Below, piece after piece: positions 43,288 through 51,979 of a DNA stretch of 64,000 bases (within the stretch, counting starts at the first letter, position 1; every line of letters begins with the position of its first letter). Origin of the DNA: CAWDZK01 sp963807005 (GTDB lineage Bacteria > Actinomycetota > Actinomycetes > JACCUZ01); the NCBI GenBank assembly GCA_963807005.1, contig CAWDZK010000004.1, positions 1 to 64,000 on the forward strand. The letters run 5' to 3'. Both the position numbers and the translations under genes were made by a program. The notes beneath the pieces were generated by a model. It was not told the origin of the DNA. It did no database searches and saw only the letters and a program-made list of their open reading frames with translations.

Positions 43288-45669
43288 GTGTCCGACGGTG
43301 CGTCCGCGCTGCCTCCCCATGGGGCATCGCCGGCCGCGGACGCCGGCGGAGCCCACCTCGACCTGGTGCTGGCCGCGGCCGAGGTCGGCACCTTCGACTG
43401 GGACGTGCGCACCGACGTCCTGGTGTGGGACGACCGGCTCTGCCGGATCTTCGGCCTGGACCCGGAGCACTTCGACAACCGGATCGAGACGTTCTTCACC
43501 GCCGTCCTGCCCGAGGACGTGCCCGCCGTCGAGACGGCGATCGAGTCGGCGATGGCGACCTGCAGCGAGTACTCGGCGGAGTACCGCATCCGCCGACCGG
43601 ACGGCACGCTCCGCTGGATCGAAGCGCGCGGACGGGTGCTGCCCGGGGCGGACGGCGCCGCGCACCGGATGCTGGGCGTGGCGCGGGACTCCACCGACAG
43701 CCGGCTCGCGCGGGACACCGTGGCGCGGGCGCTCGAGCATATGGCGGACGGGTTCCTGTCGGTGGACCTGACCTGGACCGTGACCTATGCCAACCGGAAC
43801 GCCGAGGTCTTCGTCGGCCCGTCGGCGCAGGCACTGGGGCGGTCGCTCTGGGCGGTGTGGCCGCACCTGGCCGCGGGCTACGAACGCGTCGTCAGGCGGG
43901 CCGCGGAGACGGGTCGGTCGGTCACGTTCGACAAGTACGTCGTGGACCGCGCCGCCTGGTACCGCATCCGGGTCGTGCCGCACCTCGACGGCCTGTCGTT
44001 CTTCGCGACCGACGTCACCGCCACCAAGGCCGCCGAGCTCGAGCGCGAGCGGTCGCTCACCCGGCCGGACCAGGCCCGTGCGGTGCTCACCTACAGCGCG
44101 GCGCTGGCCCAGGCCGACAGCCTTGCCGACGTCATCGACGTGGTCGCGAACCTCGTCCTGCCTGCGTTCGGCGCATCCGGTGTCCTCGTGTCCCTCCTGG
44201 ACGGGAACCGTCTCACGCTGACCGGCCACGCCGGCTACCCGCCGGAGGCCGTCGAGATGCTGCGGGTGCTCCGCGCGGACGACGACACCCCGATCGCCCG
44301 GACGCTGCGCACCCGCGAGCCGCTCTTCCTGCCCTCGCGGGAGGCCTACCTCGGGCTGTTCGTCAGCCGGGAACGACTGGTGCAGTCGACCGGCAAGAAC
44401 GCCTGGGCGTTCCTCCCGCTCACCGTGTCCGGGCGCGCGCTGGGCACGCTCACCATCAGCTTCGACCGGCCGAGGGACTTCGCACCCGACGAGCAGTCCC
44501 TGCTGGTGAGCGTCGGCGGCCTGCTGGCGCAGACCCTGGCCCGGGCCAAGCTGCGGGACTCCGAGCGCAGCCTCGCCGCGGAGCTGCAGCAGCAGCTGCT
44601 GCCGCGGGCACTCCCGCGGCCCAGCGGGCTCACCGCGACGGCGCGCTACCTCGCCGCGACCGACGGGATGGGCGTCGGCGGCGACTGGTACGACGTCCTG
44701 GAGCTGCCCGGTCAGCGGGTGCTGCTCGTCATCGGGGACGTGCAGGGGCACACGATGCGGGCGGCGGCCGTCATGGGCCAGCTGCGCAACGCGCTGCGTG
44801 CCTACGCCGCGGAGGGACACGACCCGGCGGCGGTGATGTCGCGCACCAACCGGCTGATGGCCGAGCTGGACCCCGGGGTCTTCGCCACCTGCGCGCTCGT
44901 CGCCGTCGACCTGCGCACGTCGACGGCCGAGGTGGTCCTCGCCGGACATCCGCCGCCGGTGCGGCAGTCGGCGTCCGCGCCGGCCGAGACGCTGATCGCA
45001 CCGATAGGTCCGCCCCTGGGCGTCGTCGAGGGCGAGGAGTACCGCTCCGCCCGGGTCCGGCTCGGCACCGGCGACCTGCTGGTGCTGTTCACCGACGGGC
45101 TGGTCGAGGACTCGGAGCGCGCCTACGACGCCGGGCTCGACACGGTGCGGCGCACCCTTGCCGGCGGGTCGGGGGACGACGTCGAGGACATCGCCGATCG
45201 CCTGCTCGCCTCGTCGGTCGACACCGAGCACCTCTCGGACGACGTCGCCGTGCTCGTCGTACGCCACGACGGCCTGCCGGAGTCGGAGCGCCCCGAGCAG
45301 GACCGGACCTCGATCGACCGGCTGGACCCGCGTGCGGCCCGTGCCGCCCGGGACTTCATCTCCCGGCACCTCGGTGAGCCCGAGCTCACCGAGCTGCGCG
45401 AGACGGCGGTGCTGCTGGTGTCCGAGGTCGTGACGAACGCGTTGCGGCACACCGACGGCACCATCGAGCTCGCCCTGTGGCGCTTCCCCGACCGGGTGCG
45501 CGTCGAGGTCTCGGACGAGACCTCGCGCTCGCCGGTGACCTCGAGGTCCGGGCTGCTGGACGAGTCCGGCCGCGGCGTACCCCTCATGGACGCGCTCAGC
45601 GACCGGTGGGGCACCTCACCGCACGGCGCCGGCAAGGTCGTCTGGTTCGAGCTCGACCTGCCGGCCTGA
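43288..45669 (+). CDS. PAS-GAF-SpoIIE phosphatase with C-terminal anti-sigma-factor-type kinase domain
   Basis: A 793-residue sensor phosphatase. Order: PAS (about 20-145, TFDWDVRTDVLVWDDRLCRIFG), second PAS (150-250), GAF (about 265-425), PP2C-type SpoIIE (about 435-665; GVGGDWYDVL, GDVQGHTM, LFTDGLVEDS, DDVAVLVVR) and an HATPase_c domain (about 690-793, LVSEVVTNALRHTDG). The combination dephosphorylates anti-anti-sigma factors while the RsbW-like domain may bind or phosphorylate a partner, so it links signals to alternative sigma activity. No transmembrane helix is seen, so it is cytoplasmic. GTG 43288 has AGGGGGAGGTGGA upstream. No sigma or anti-sigma gene is adjacent. Confidence 0.9.
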   Translation: MSDGASALPPHGASPAADAGGAHLDLVLAAAEVGTFDWDVRTDVLVWDDRLCRIFGLDPEHFDNRIETFFTAVLPEDVPAVETAIESAMATCSEYSAEYRIRRPDGTLRWIEARGRVLPGADGAAHRMLGVARDSTDSRLARDTVARALEHMADGFLSVDLTWTVTYANRNAEVFVGPSAQALGRSLWAVWPHLAAGYERVVRRAAETGRSVTFDKYVVDRAAWYRIRVVPHLDGLSFFATDVTATKAAELERERSLTRPDQARAVLTYSAALAQADSLADVIDVVANLVLPAFGASGVLVSLLDGNRLTLTGHAGYPPEAVEMLRVLRADDDTPIARTLRTREPLFLPSREAYLGLFVSRERLVQSTGKNAWAFLPLTVSGRALGTLTISFDRPRDFAPDEQSLLVSVGGLLAQTLARAKLRDSERSLAAELQQQLLPRALPRPSGLTATARYLAATDGMGVGGDWYDVLELPGQRVLLVIGDVQGHTMRAAAVMGQLRNALRAYAAEGHDPAAVMSRTNRLMAELDPGVFATCALVAVDLRTSTAEVVLAGHPPPVRQSASAPAETLIAPIGPPLGVVEGEEYRSARVRLGTGDLLVLFTDGLVEDSERAYDAGLDTVRRTLAGGSGDDVEDIADRLLASSVDTEHLSDDVAVLVVRHDGLPESERPEQDRTSIDRLDPRAARAARDFISRHLGEPELTELRETAVLLVSEVVTNALRHTDGTIELALWRFPDRVRVEVSDETSRSPVTSRSGLLDESGRGVPLMDALSDRWGTSPHGAGKVVWFELDLPA

Positions 45670-45693
45670 CCGGGTCCCCTGCTCCGCGACGGG

Positions 45694-47223
45694 TCAGGCG
45701 GCCCGGCGACCGGCCGGGCGGCGACCGTTGCGGCGGTGCCGGTACGGTCCGTCCGCACCACGGCGACCGCCGTACGACGGCGCGTCGTCGCGCGAGGACT
45801 GCGGGGACCGGGCCGAGCGGGCCGGAGCGGTCACGACCACGGCCTCGCCGGACTCGGCCAGCGCGCGCACCGGCTCGCTGCCCGGTGCGGCGTCGACCGG
45901 CGTGACGTCCACGCCGGCCCGGCCGAACAGGTGCCTGGCCGCGCGGAGCTGGTCGTGACCCAGCACCGAGACGACGACACCGGACGCGCCGGCGCGGGCA
46001 GTGCGCCCGGACCGGTGCAGGTAGTCCTTGTGGTCGTTCGGCGGGTCGGCGTGCACGACGAGGTCGACGTCGGTGATGTGGATGCCGCGGGCGGCCACGT
46101 CGGTCGCGACCAGCACCCGGGACTCGCCGCGCGAGAACGCGTCCAGCGCCCGCTGCCGCTGGCCCTGGGTGCGGTTGCCGTGGATGGCCTGGGCGGAGAC
46201 GCCGAGGCGGTCGAGCTGCTTCACCAGGCGGTCGGCGCCGTGCTTGGTCCGCACGAACAGCAGCGTGCGGGCCGGCCTGGTCGCGATCTCGGCGAGAACG
46301 TCGACCTTCTGCTCGTGCCGCACGACCAGCGCCCGGTGCTCCATCGTGGTGACGTGCGACTCGGCCGGGTCCACCGCGCGGGCCACCGGGTCGGTCAGGT
46401 ACTTGCGCACCAGCTTGCCCACAGCGCCGTCGAGGGTGGCCGAGAACAGCAGCCGCTGCGACGACGAGGGCGTCATGTCGAGGATCCGGCTGACGTCGGG
46501 CAGGAAGCCCATGTCGGCCATGTGGTCGGCCTCGTCCAGCACCGTGACCTCGATGCGCGACAGGTCGCACGAGCGACGCTCGATCAGGTCGAGCAGCCGA
46601 CCCGGGGTGGCGACGACCAGGTCCACGCCGCGCTCGAGGGTGGCGATCTGGCGGCCGAGCGGTGCGCCGCCGAACACGGCGACGGTCTTGACGCCGATGG
46701 CGTGGCCGAGCGGCTCGAGGGCGTCGCGCACCTGCAGGGCGAGCTCGCGGGTCGGCACGAGCACCAGGCCGCGCGGGGTGCGGGCCTGCGACTTCCGCCC
46801 GGACAGCCGGGTCAGCATCGGCAGGCCGAAGGCGAGGGTCTTGCCCGACCCGGTCTGCGCGCGGCCGAGCACGTCCCGGCCGGACAGGCAGTCGGCCAGG
46901 GTCGCGGCCTGGATCGGGAACGCGGTACGGATGTCGCGGCGCTCGAGGGCGGTGACCAGCTCCTGCGTCAGCCCCAGCTTGCCGAACGAGGTCTCGGTCG
47001 GTGCCGGGTTCTCTGCGGCGGCCTTCTCGAACCAGGCGGTGAGCTCGCGGTCGGCGGCCTGGTCGGCGGACCGGCCAGCTGCCTTGGTCGACGGCTTGCC
47101 GCCGCTGCGGCGCGGCCCGGACGAGGAGCCGGAGGATCGGTTGGGACGGGGACCCGACGTGCGGGGAGCGGACGTGCGGCCCGAGGGCCGACGGCCGGAG
47201 GCGTGCGAGGGCAAGGCAGACAA
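45694..47223 (-). CDS. DEAD-box RNA helicase
   Basis: A 509-residue ATP-dependent RNA helicase. The Q motif is SFGKLGLTQELV and Walker A is AQTGSGKTLAF; PTRELALQV, VVATPGRLLDLI, the DEAD box as LDEADHMADMGF, FSATL, and HRSGRTARAG complete the core. A basic, low-complexity N-terminus (residues ~1-60, Ser/Arg/Pro) and an Arg-rich C-terminal tail (RHRRNGRRPAGRR) are likely RNA-binding. It unwinds RNA in ribosome assembly or cold adaptation. I chose TTG 47223 (GGAG 7 nt upstream); the frame is open to 47394, so a longer N-terminus cannot be excluded. NagZ lies upstream on the same strand. Confidence 0.88.
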   Translation of the reverse strand: MSALPSHASGRRPSGRTSAPRTSGPRPNRSSGSSSGPRRSGGKPSTKAAGRSADQAADRELTAWFEKAAAENPAPTETSFGKLGLTQELVTALERRDIRTAFPIQAATLADCLSGRDVLGRAQTGSGKTLAFGLPMLTRLSGRKSQARTPRGLVLVPTRELALQVRDALEPLGHAIGVKTVAVFGGAPLGRQIATLERGVDLVVATPGRLLDLIERRSCDLSRIEVTVLDEADHMADMGFLPDVSRILDMTPSSSQRLLFSATLDGAVGKLVRKYLTDPVARAVDPAESHVTTMEHRALVVRHEQKVDVLAEIATRPARTLLFVRTKHGADRLVKQLDRLGVSAQAIHGNRTQGQRQRALDAFSRGESRVLVATDVAARGIHITDVDLVVHADPPNDHKDYLHRSGRTARAGASGVVVSVLGHDQLRAARHLFGRAGVDVTPVDAAPGSEPVRALAESGEAVVVTAPARSARSPQSSRDDAPSYGGRRGADGPYRHRRNGRRPAGRRAA

Positions 47224-47451
47224 GGACGAGCTCCGATGCGGTCTGGAGGCCGCACCGCGAGGGCTGCACCGCCAGCCGAGGCTGTCGGGAGCACGTCTCC
47301 TGGGACGACCACACGGGCAGCTCGCCCGCGGGAGTCGGTGGCATGCGGCCACCGGCGTACGAGAGGAGTCTAGCGGTGCCGGGGACGTCGGCACGCCAAC
47401 GACGGTGTGTCGCTGGTCACTGGCTCCCGCCGGGCAGCCGCCGGGTGGCGG

Positions 47452-48678
47452 TCACCGGGTTCCTCCGGCCGCCCGGGGCGCCAGCCCCCAGCGTGCCTTG
47501 AGCGCGAGGATGCGCCGGGCCGAGGCCACGGCGCGGTCACGGGCGAGCGCACCGGAGGCCAGGGCGGAGCGCACCGCGGCGACCGCGCGCAGTGGGTGCG
47601 GGTCGCAGACCATCGCCCAGTCGGCGCCGGCGCGCAGCGCCCGTACGGTGGCCCGCACCGGCGTGATGCCGAGCGAGGAGCTGGCGGCCGACATCGACAG
47701 CGAGTCGGTGAGGATCACGGTGTCCGGGGCGGCCGACCGTCGCAGGTAGCGGAGCGCGGTGCGCGACTCGCTGGCCGGGATGCCGTCGCGGGTGAGCCCG
47801 GCCGAGAGCAGGTGGCCGACCATGACGACCGGGGCGCCGCCTTCGAGCTCGCGGGCGAACGGCCGCAGGTCGGCGCGCTCCAGGCTGCTCAGCGGCGCCA
47901 CCCGCGCCGGGCCGGTGTGCGAGTCGGGCGCCGAGCCATGACCCGGCCAGTGCTTGAGCACCGTCACGACACCCGCCTCACGCATGCCGAGCCGCCAGGC
48001 CCGCACCCGGACGGCCACCCGGTCGGGGTCGGCCGAGAAGGCCCGGCCCAGCGAGGCGACGTACCCGCCGGGTACGGCCAGGTCCGCCACCGGTGCCAGG
48101 TCCATCCGGACCCCGAGCCGCCGCATCCGCACGCCGTACGCGGCGGCGACCCGCCGCACGTGCGCCGGCGTCCACCGGCCCATGGCCCGGGCCGACGGGA
48201 GCGGGTGGATCGCCACCCGCAGCCGCTGGACCCGGCCGCCCTCCTCGTCGCTGGCGAGGAACGGCAGCACCGGCGTGCGGGCGGCAGCGCGGATGCCGGC
48301 CAGGTGCCGGCGCAGCCGGGCGCGCTCCGGCGAGCCCAGCAGGGCGATGCCGCCGATGCCGGCCCGGGCCTGGCGCCGGGCCGCCCGGAGGCCGCCGCTG
48401 CTGCCCGGGTCCACGCAGGAGAACACCAGCTGGGCGGCCAGCCGGTGGTCGCTCCAGGCCGTGGGGTCGCGCCCGGCGTACACCGAGGTGGGGAGCGGGG
48501 TGGCCGCGACCGGCGGGGCCGTCTGCGCACCGGCGGCAGCGACGGCACCGCGGCGGCCGGTTCCACCGGTCGTGGTGAGCACCGTCCCTGCGCCTGCGGG
48601 CCCGAGGACCGCGGTTGGGACGACGGCGCCGAGGGCCAGCAGCAGGGCGGTGAGGCGGCGCCGGCGGGGTAGGAGCAC
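47452..48678 (-). CDS. GH3 beta-N-acetylglucosaminidase-like protein (NagZ type), secreted
   Basis: A 408-residue NagZ-type GH3 protein. The signal peptide or lipid-free export helix spans residues ~1-30. The KHWPGHGSAPDSHTG motif, with the His-Asp dyad specific to NagZ-type enzymes, lies in the middle, and the nucleophile Asp is in VILTDSLSM. LASDEEGGRVQRL is another family landmark. It removes GlcNAc from muropeptides or glycans, probably outside the membrane because of the signal sequence, unlike the cytoplasmic NagZ of enterobacteria. The start is GTG 48678. It is divergent from the flavin oxidoreductase. Confidence 0.87.
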   Translation of the reverse strand: MLLPRRRRLTALLLALGAVVPTAVLGPAGAGTVLTTTGGTGRRGAVAAAGAQTAPPVAATPLPTSVYAGRDPTAWSDHRLAAQLVFSCVDPGSSGGLRAARRQARAGIGGIALLGSPERARLRRHLAGIRAAARTPVLPFLASDEEGGRVQRLRVAIHPLPSARAMGRWTPAHVRRVAAAYGVRMRRLGVRMDLAPVADLAVPGGYVASLGRAFSADPDRVAVRVRAWRLGMREAGVVTVLKHWPGHGSAPDSHTGPARVAPLSSLERADLRPFARELEGGAPVVMVGHLLSAGLTRDGIPASESRTALRYLRRSAAPDTVILTDSLSMSAASSSLGITPVRATVRALRAGADWAMVCDPHPLRAVAAVRSALASGALARDRAVASARRILALKARWGLAPRAAGGTR

Positions 48679-48731
48679 GGGAGCCCACGCTACGGGGAAG
48701 CCTTCCGGGCCCGAGTCGGTTGGAAGTGATC

Positions 48732-49805
48732 ATGAGCGTCCTCTTCAGCCCGATCACCCTGCGCGGGACCACCTTCCGCAACCGTGCCTGGGTCTCACCC
48801 ATGTGCCAGTACTCCTCGACGGACGGGCACCCGTCGGACTGGCACCTGGTGCACCTGGGCAGCCTGGCGCGCGGTGGTGCGGGGCTGGTCCTGCAGGAGG
48901 CCACCGCGGTGACCCCGGAGGGCCGCATCTCGCCGTGGGACGCCGGCATCTGGACCGACGCGCAGGCCGACGACTACGCCCGGATCGCCGCCTTCGTGCG
49001 CGGCCAGGGCGCGGTGCCGGGCATCCAGCTGGCGCACGCCGGGCGCAAGGGCTCCACCCGTCGGCCGTGGGACGGCACCGGGTACGTCGACCCGGCCGAC
49101 GGCGGTTTCGGCACGGTGGCGCCTTCGCCGCTGGCCTACGCCGACTGGCCGGTCCCGAAGGAGCTGTCCACCGCCGAGATCGCGGACCTGGTCGACGCCT
49201 TCGCTGCGGCCGCGCGCCGTGCACTGGCCGCCGGCTTCGAGGTGGCCGAGATCCACGCCGCGCACGGCTACCTCCTGCACCAGTTCCTCTCCCCGCTGTC
49301 CAACCACCGGGCCGACGGCTACGGCGGCGACCTCGACGGGCGCAGCCGGTTCCTCCTCGAGGTGGCCCGCGCGGTCCGCGACGTCTGGCCCGAGGACCGC
49401 CCGCTGTTCGTGCGGTTGTCCGCCACCGACTGGGTCGAGGGCGGGTGGGACATCGAGGAGACCGTCGAGGTGTCCCGTCGGCTCGCCGCGGCGGGCGTTG
49501 ACCTGATCGACGTCTCCAGCGGCGGGCTCAGCCCCGAGCAGCAGATCAGCGTCGGCCCGGGCTACCAGGTCCCGTTCGCCCGCGAGGTCCGGGAGGGGAG
49601 CGGGCTGCCCGTGGCCGCGGTGGGGCTGCTGACCGAGCCCCGGCAGGTCGAGCAGGTGCTCGCCGAGGGGGCGGCGGACGCTGTCGTGATGGCGCGCGAG
49701 CTGCTGCGCAACCCGCACTGGCCGCTGCTGGCGGCCGCCGAGCTGGGCGAGGACACCGGCCTCTGGCCCGCGCAGTACCTCCGCGCGGTGCCCCGGCGCC
49801 CCTGA
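48732..49805 (+). CDS. Old yellow enzyme family NADH:flavin oxidoreductase (YqjM/NamA-like)
   Basis: A 357-residue FMN-dependent ene-reductase. It opens with LFSPITLRGTTFRNRAWVSPMCQYSS, whose cysteine is the thiol that tunes flavin in YqjM-type members, and contains QLAHAGRKGS, IHAAHGYLLHQFLSP with the substrate-binding histidines, and DVSSGGLSPEQQI. It reduces activated C=C bonds, nitro groups or xenobiotics using NADPH. I prefer ATG 48732, with GGAAGTG 5-11 nt upstream, over the in-frame TTG 48720. A hairpin follows 30 nt after the stop. Confidence 0.9.
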   Translation: MSVLFSPITLRGTTFRNRAWVSPMCQYSSTDGHPSDWHLVHLGSLARGGAGLVLQEATAVTPEGRISPWDAGIWTDAQADDYARIAAFVRGQGAVPGIQLAHAGRKGSTRRPWDGTGYVDPADGGFGTVAPSPLAYADWPVPKELSTAEIADLVDAFAAAARRALAAGFEVAEIHAAHGYLLHQFLSPLSNHRADGYGGDLDGRSRFLLEVARAVRDVWPEDRPLFVRLSATDWVEGGWDIEETVEVSRRLAAAGVDLIDVSSGGLSPEQQISVGPGYQVPFAREVREGSGLPVAAVGLLTEPRQVEQVLAEGAADAVVMARELLRNPHWPLLAAAELGEDTGLWPAQYLRAVPRRP

Positions 49806-49835
49806 GCGACCACCCCGGCCCCACCCCGGTGTCCC

Positions 49836-49892
49836 CGAGTGGCGAGTAGTGGCTCCCTTGTCGCCCGGAGATCAGCCACTACGCGCCACTCG
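49836..49892. terminator. Hairpin after the old yellow enzyme gene
   Basis: Arms 49836-49854 and 49874-49892 (19 nt) pair with one mismatch around a 19-nt loop. There is no T-tract. It separates two plus-strand genes and likely ends the upstream transcript. Confidence 0.7.
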
Positions 49893-49947
49893 ACGACCGG
49901 CCGGTCGCGGGGGGTCCCCGCCCGGCGGGGTGGCAGGATCGTGCGAC

Positions 49948-50580
49948 GTGGAGGAGCGACACCGCCCGCGCCGGCCGGCCCTGCTGGGCAAGGCCGCGCT
50001 CGAGACGTTCGGCGGGGCGCCGGACCCGGCGGCGCTCGCCGAGGCGGCGCACGCGACCGCGGGCTTGCTCGTCGAGTCCGGCCGGGCGACCGAGGACGAG
50101 TCGGCCCGCGCGCGGCTGGTCTCGCTGGTGGACGAGGTGGGCCTCGACACCATCGCCGACCTGTGGGCCGGGCGTCCGGCGCGGTCGCTGCCGGGCGCGC
50201 TCTGGCGGCTCTACGTCCTGCGGGAGTGGGTACGCCGGGACTCCGTCGGGGCCGCCCACGACTTCGCGGCCGGGCGCGGGGCGGCGCCGGTGGCGCACGT
50301 GGTCGCCGGGTCGGCCGAGCCCCCGACGCCCGAGGCGCTGCGGGCGCTGCTCGACGCGGTGCTGCACGGGGTGTTCGCCGGTGACCTCGCCGTGGCCCTG
50401 GAGCGGGCCGGTGCCTTCTCCCGCGTGGTCGTCGCCGGACGGGTCCACCGCGCCGACGACGTGGAGGAGGCCGACCCGACCGGCGCCGACGTGCTGACCC
50501 GGTCGTCCTCCGCCCTGCTGCGCACCGCGGAGGACCTGGAGGGCGCCGCGGCGCTCTGGCGGGTCGGCGAGCTCGTCTGA
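49948..50580 (+). CDS. Conserved actinobacterial hypothetical protein
   Basis: A 210-residue alpha-helical, alanine-rich soluble protein that I do not recognise as an enzyme. Conserved-looking segments are LLVESGRATEDESARARLVSLV, GLDTIADLWAGRPARSLPGALWRLYVLREWV and RVHRADDVEEADPTGADVL near the end. There is no signal peptide or membrane helix. GTG 49948 follows a weak GGCAGG. Similar proteins are found near PAC2 genes in actinobacteria as far as I recall, and a PAC2 gene follows here, convergently. Function unknown. Confidence 0.7.
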   Translation: MEERHRPRRPALLGKAALETFGGAPDPAALAEAAHATAGLLVESGRATEDESARARLVSLVDEVGLDTIADLWAGRPARSLPGALWRLYVLREWVRRDSVGAAHDFAAGRGAAPVAHVVAGSAEPPTPEALRALLDAVLHGVFAGDLAVALERAGAFSRVVVAGRVHRADDVEEADPTGADVLTRSSSALLRTAEDLEGAAALWRVGELV

Positions 50581-50787
50581 GGGTCACGGCGGCCCGTCGC
50601 CGACTACAATGGCGGTGGCCCTCCGGGGCCGCCAGGGCGCCGGGTCGCGGTAGCCCCGGGTCCCACATGAAGCCGCTACGAGCGGCCACGCGCCGTGAGG
50701 CGCTCCCGACCCGGTGCCCTTGGCAGCTCGGTCCCGCCAGCCATCGGGACTCCTGCCTCACTCGGGCCTGTCGGGCCCATCGGTCGG
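50581..50787. other. 207-nt convergent intergenic region, possible small RNA
   Basis: Between two convergent genes the plus strand carries a TACAAT box (near 50605), followed by GC-rich stem-loop sequence and a second hairpin, gccgctacgagcggc, near 50670. An open frame from 50667 runs antisense into the PAC2 gene and looks non-coding. A small RNA is possible but I cannot match a known family. Confidence 0.25.
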
Positions 50788-51760
50788 TCAGCTCTCGGGC
50801 TCGCCGTTGCCCTTGGCGTGATCGGCCAGAAAGCGCTCCAGCTCGGCGCCGAGCTCGTCCGCGGTCGGGAAGCCTCCCCGACCGGCGAGCAGGTCCCCGC
50901 CGGAGGACGACTCCGAGCGGGTGGCGAGGAAGGCGTCGTACTGCTGCTCGAGCGCGGTGACCACGCCCGCGACCTCCGGCGACGCGGCCACCTGCTCGTC
51001 CAGCTCGGCCCGGGTCGACTCCGCGGCGGCGTGCAGCGCCGTCGTCGGCAGCACGAGGTCGGTGACCGCGGCGACGTTGTCCAGCAGCGCCGCGGCGGCC
51101 GCGGGGTACTCGGCCTGCGCCAGGTAGTGGGGGACGTGGACGGCGAAGCCCATCGCGTCGTGGCCGGCTTGCCCCAGCCGGTACTCCAGCAGGTTGATGA
51201 CGCTGCCCGGGACCTGCACGGTGCCGATCCACGGCTCGCGGCCCGCGACCAGCTCCCGCCGGGTGCCGTGCCCGGTGACCGTCGTGGGGCGGGTGTGGGG
51301 CACCCCCATCGGGATGCCGTGCATGCCGACGGTGAGCCGCACGCCGAGCTGCTCGACCAGGCCGCGGACCGCCGCGATGAAACGCTCCCACTGGACGTCC
51401 GGCTCCGCACCCGCGAGCAGCAGGAACCGGCGCCCGGAGCCGTCGGCCAGCTCGTGCAGCACCAGCGACGGGTCGTCGTACGACACCCAGTGGTCCGACT
51501 CGAAGATCATCGGCGGCCGGCGGGACCGGTAGTCCAGCAGCGTGTCGACGTCGAAGGTCGCGAGCGGCTGGTGCTCGAAGCTCTCCAGCAGGTGCTCGGC
51601 GGCCAGCCGGCCGGCCTGGCCCGCGTCGACGAACCCGGTCAGCGTGTGCAGCAGCACCGGCCGGTCGCCGCCCTCGCCGGTGTCGCCCCGGTCGGTGCCG
51701 GCCCCGGCGTCGGGACCGTCACTGCTGGTGCAGGGTGTAGAGCTCGCGGGGGTCGGCCAT
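50788..51760 (-). CDS. PAC2 (proteasome assembly chaperone) family protein, probable N-terminal frameshift
   Basis: A PAC2-family protein of about 289 residues in the readable frame (GTG 51657), with LLHTLTGFVDAGQAGRLAAEHLLE, ESDHWVSYDDPSLVLHELAD, MHGIPMGVPHTRPTTVTGHG and GFAVHVPHYLAQAEYP as family markers. Actinobacterial members normally start earlier with a MADPRELYTL-like sequence. Exactly that is found from ATG 51760 in another frame, which then meets a stop; a single extra base between ~51720 and 51735 would explain this. The C-terminal helix is charged. PAC2 proteins are linked to proteasome assembly in eukaryotes; in actinobacteria the role is unclear. Confidence 0.8.
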
Positions 51761-51821
51761 GGCTCGATCCTCGCACCGTGGCGGGCGGTGGCCCCGCCGG
51801 CCGGGGATCCCGGGCAGCAAA

Positions 51822-51852
51822 AGGCCCCTCGAACTCATGCTTCGAGGGGCCT
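51822..51852 (-). terminator. Rho-independent terminator downstream of htrA
   Basis: A perfect 12-bp stem (51822-51833 with 51841-51852) and 7-nt loop, followed on the minus strand by TTTT. It is 130 nt beyond the protease stop and upstream of the PAC2 gene. Confidence 0.8.
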
Positions 51853-51938
51853 GTCCCAGTTGTAGGGCATCGTTCCCCGCTCGGGGTGTTCCGACACGCG
51901 GGTGCCGCGCGTCCGCCTCCGGGGGAAAGGCGCACGCG

Positions 51939-51970
51939 CGAGGGGCCGGACCCGCAGGTCCGGCCCCTCG
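51939..51970 (-). terminator. Strong GC-rich hairpin directly after htrA
   Basis: Fourteen paired bases (51939-51952 with 51957-51970) and a 4-nt loop, beginning 10 nt after the protease stop. It has no T-tract. Together with the next hairpin it gives a double terminator. Confidence 0.75.
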
Positions 51971-51979
51971 TCGCGCCGG

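Noticed and set aside
50667..50960. A 97-residue plus-strand open frame from ATG 50667
   Set aside because: It overlaps the PAC2 3' end antisense, is arginine/serine-rich, and has no ribosome site.
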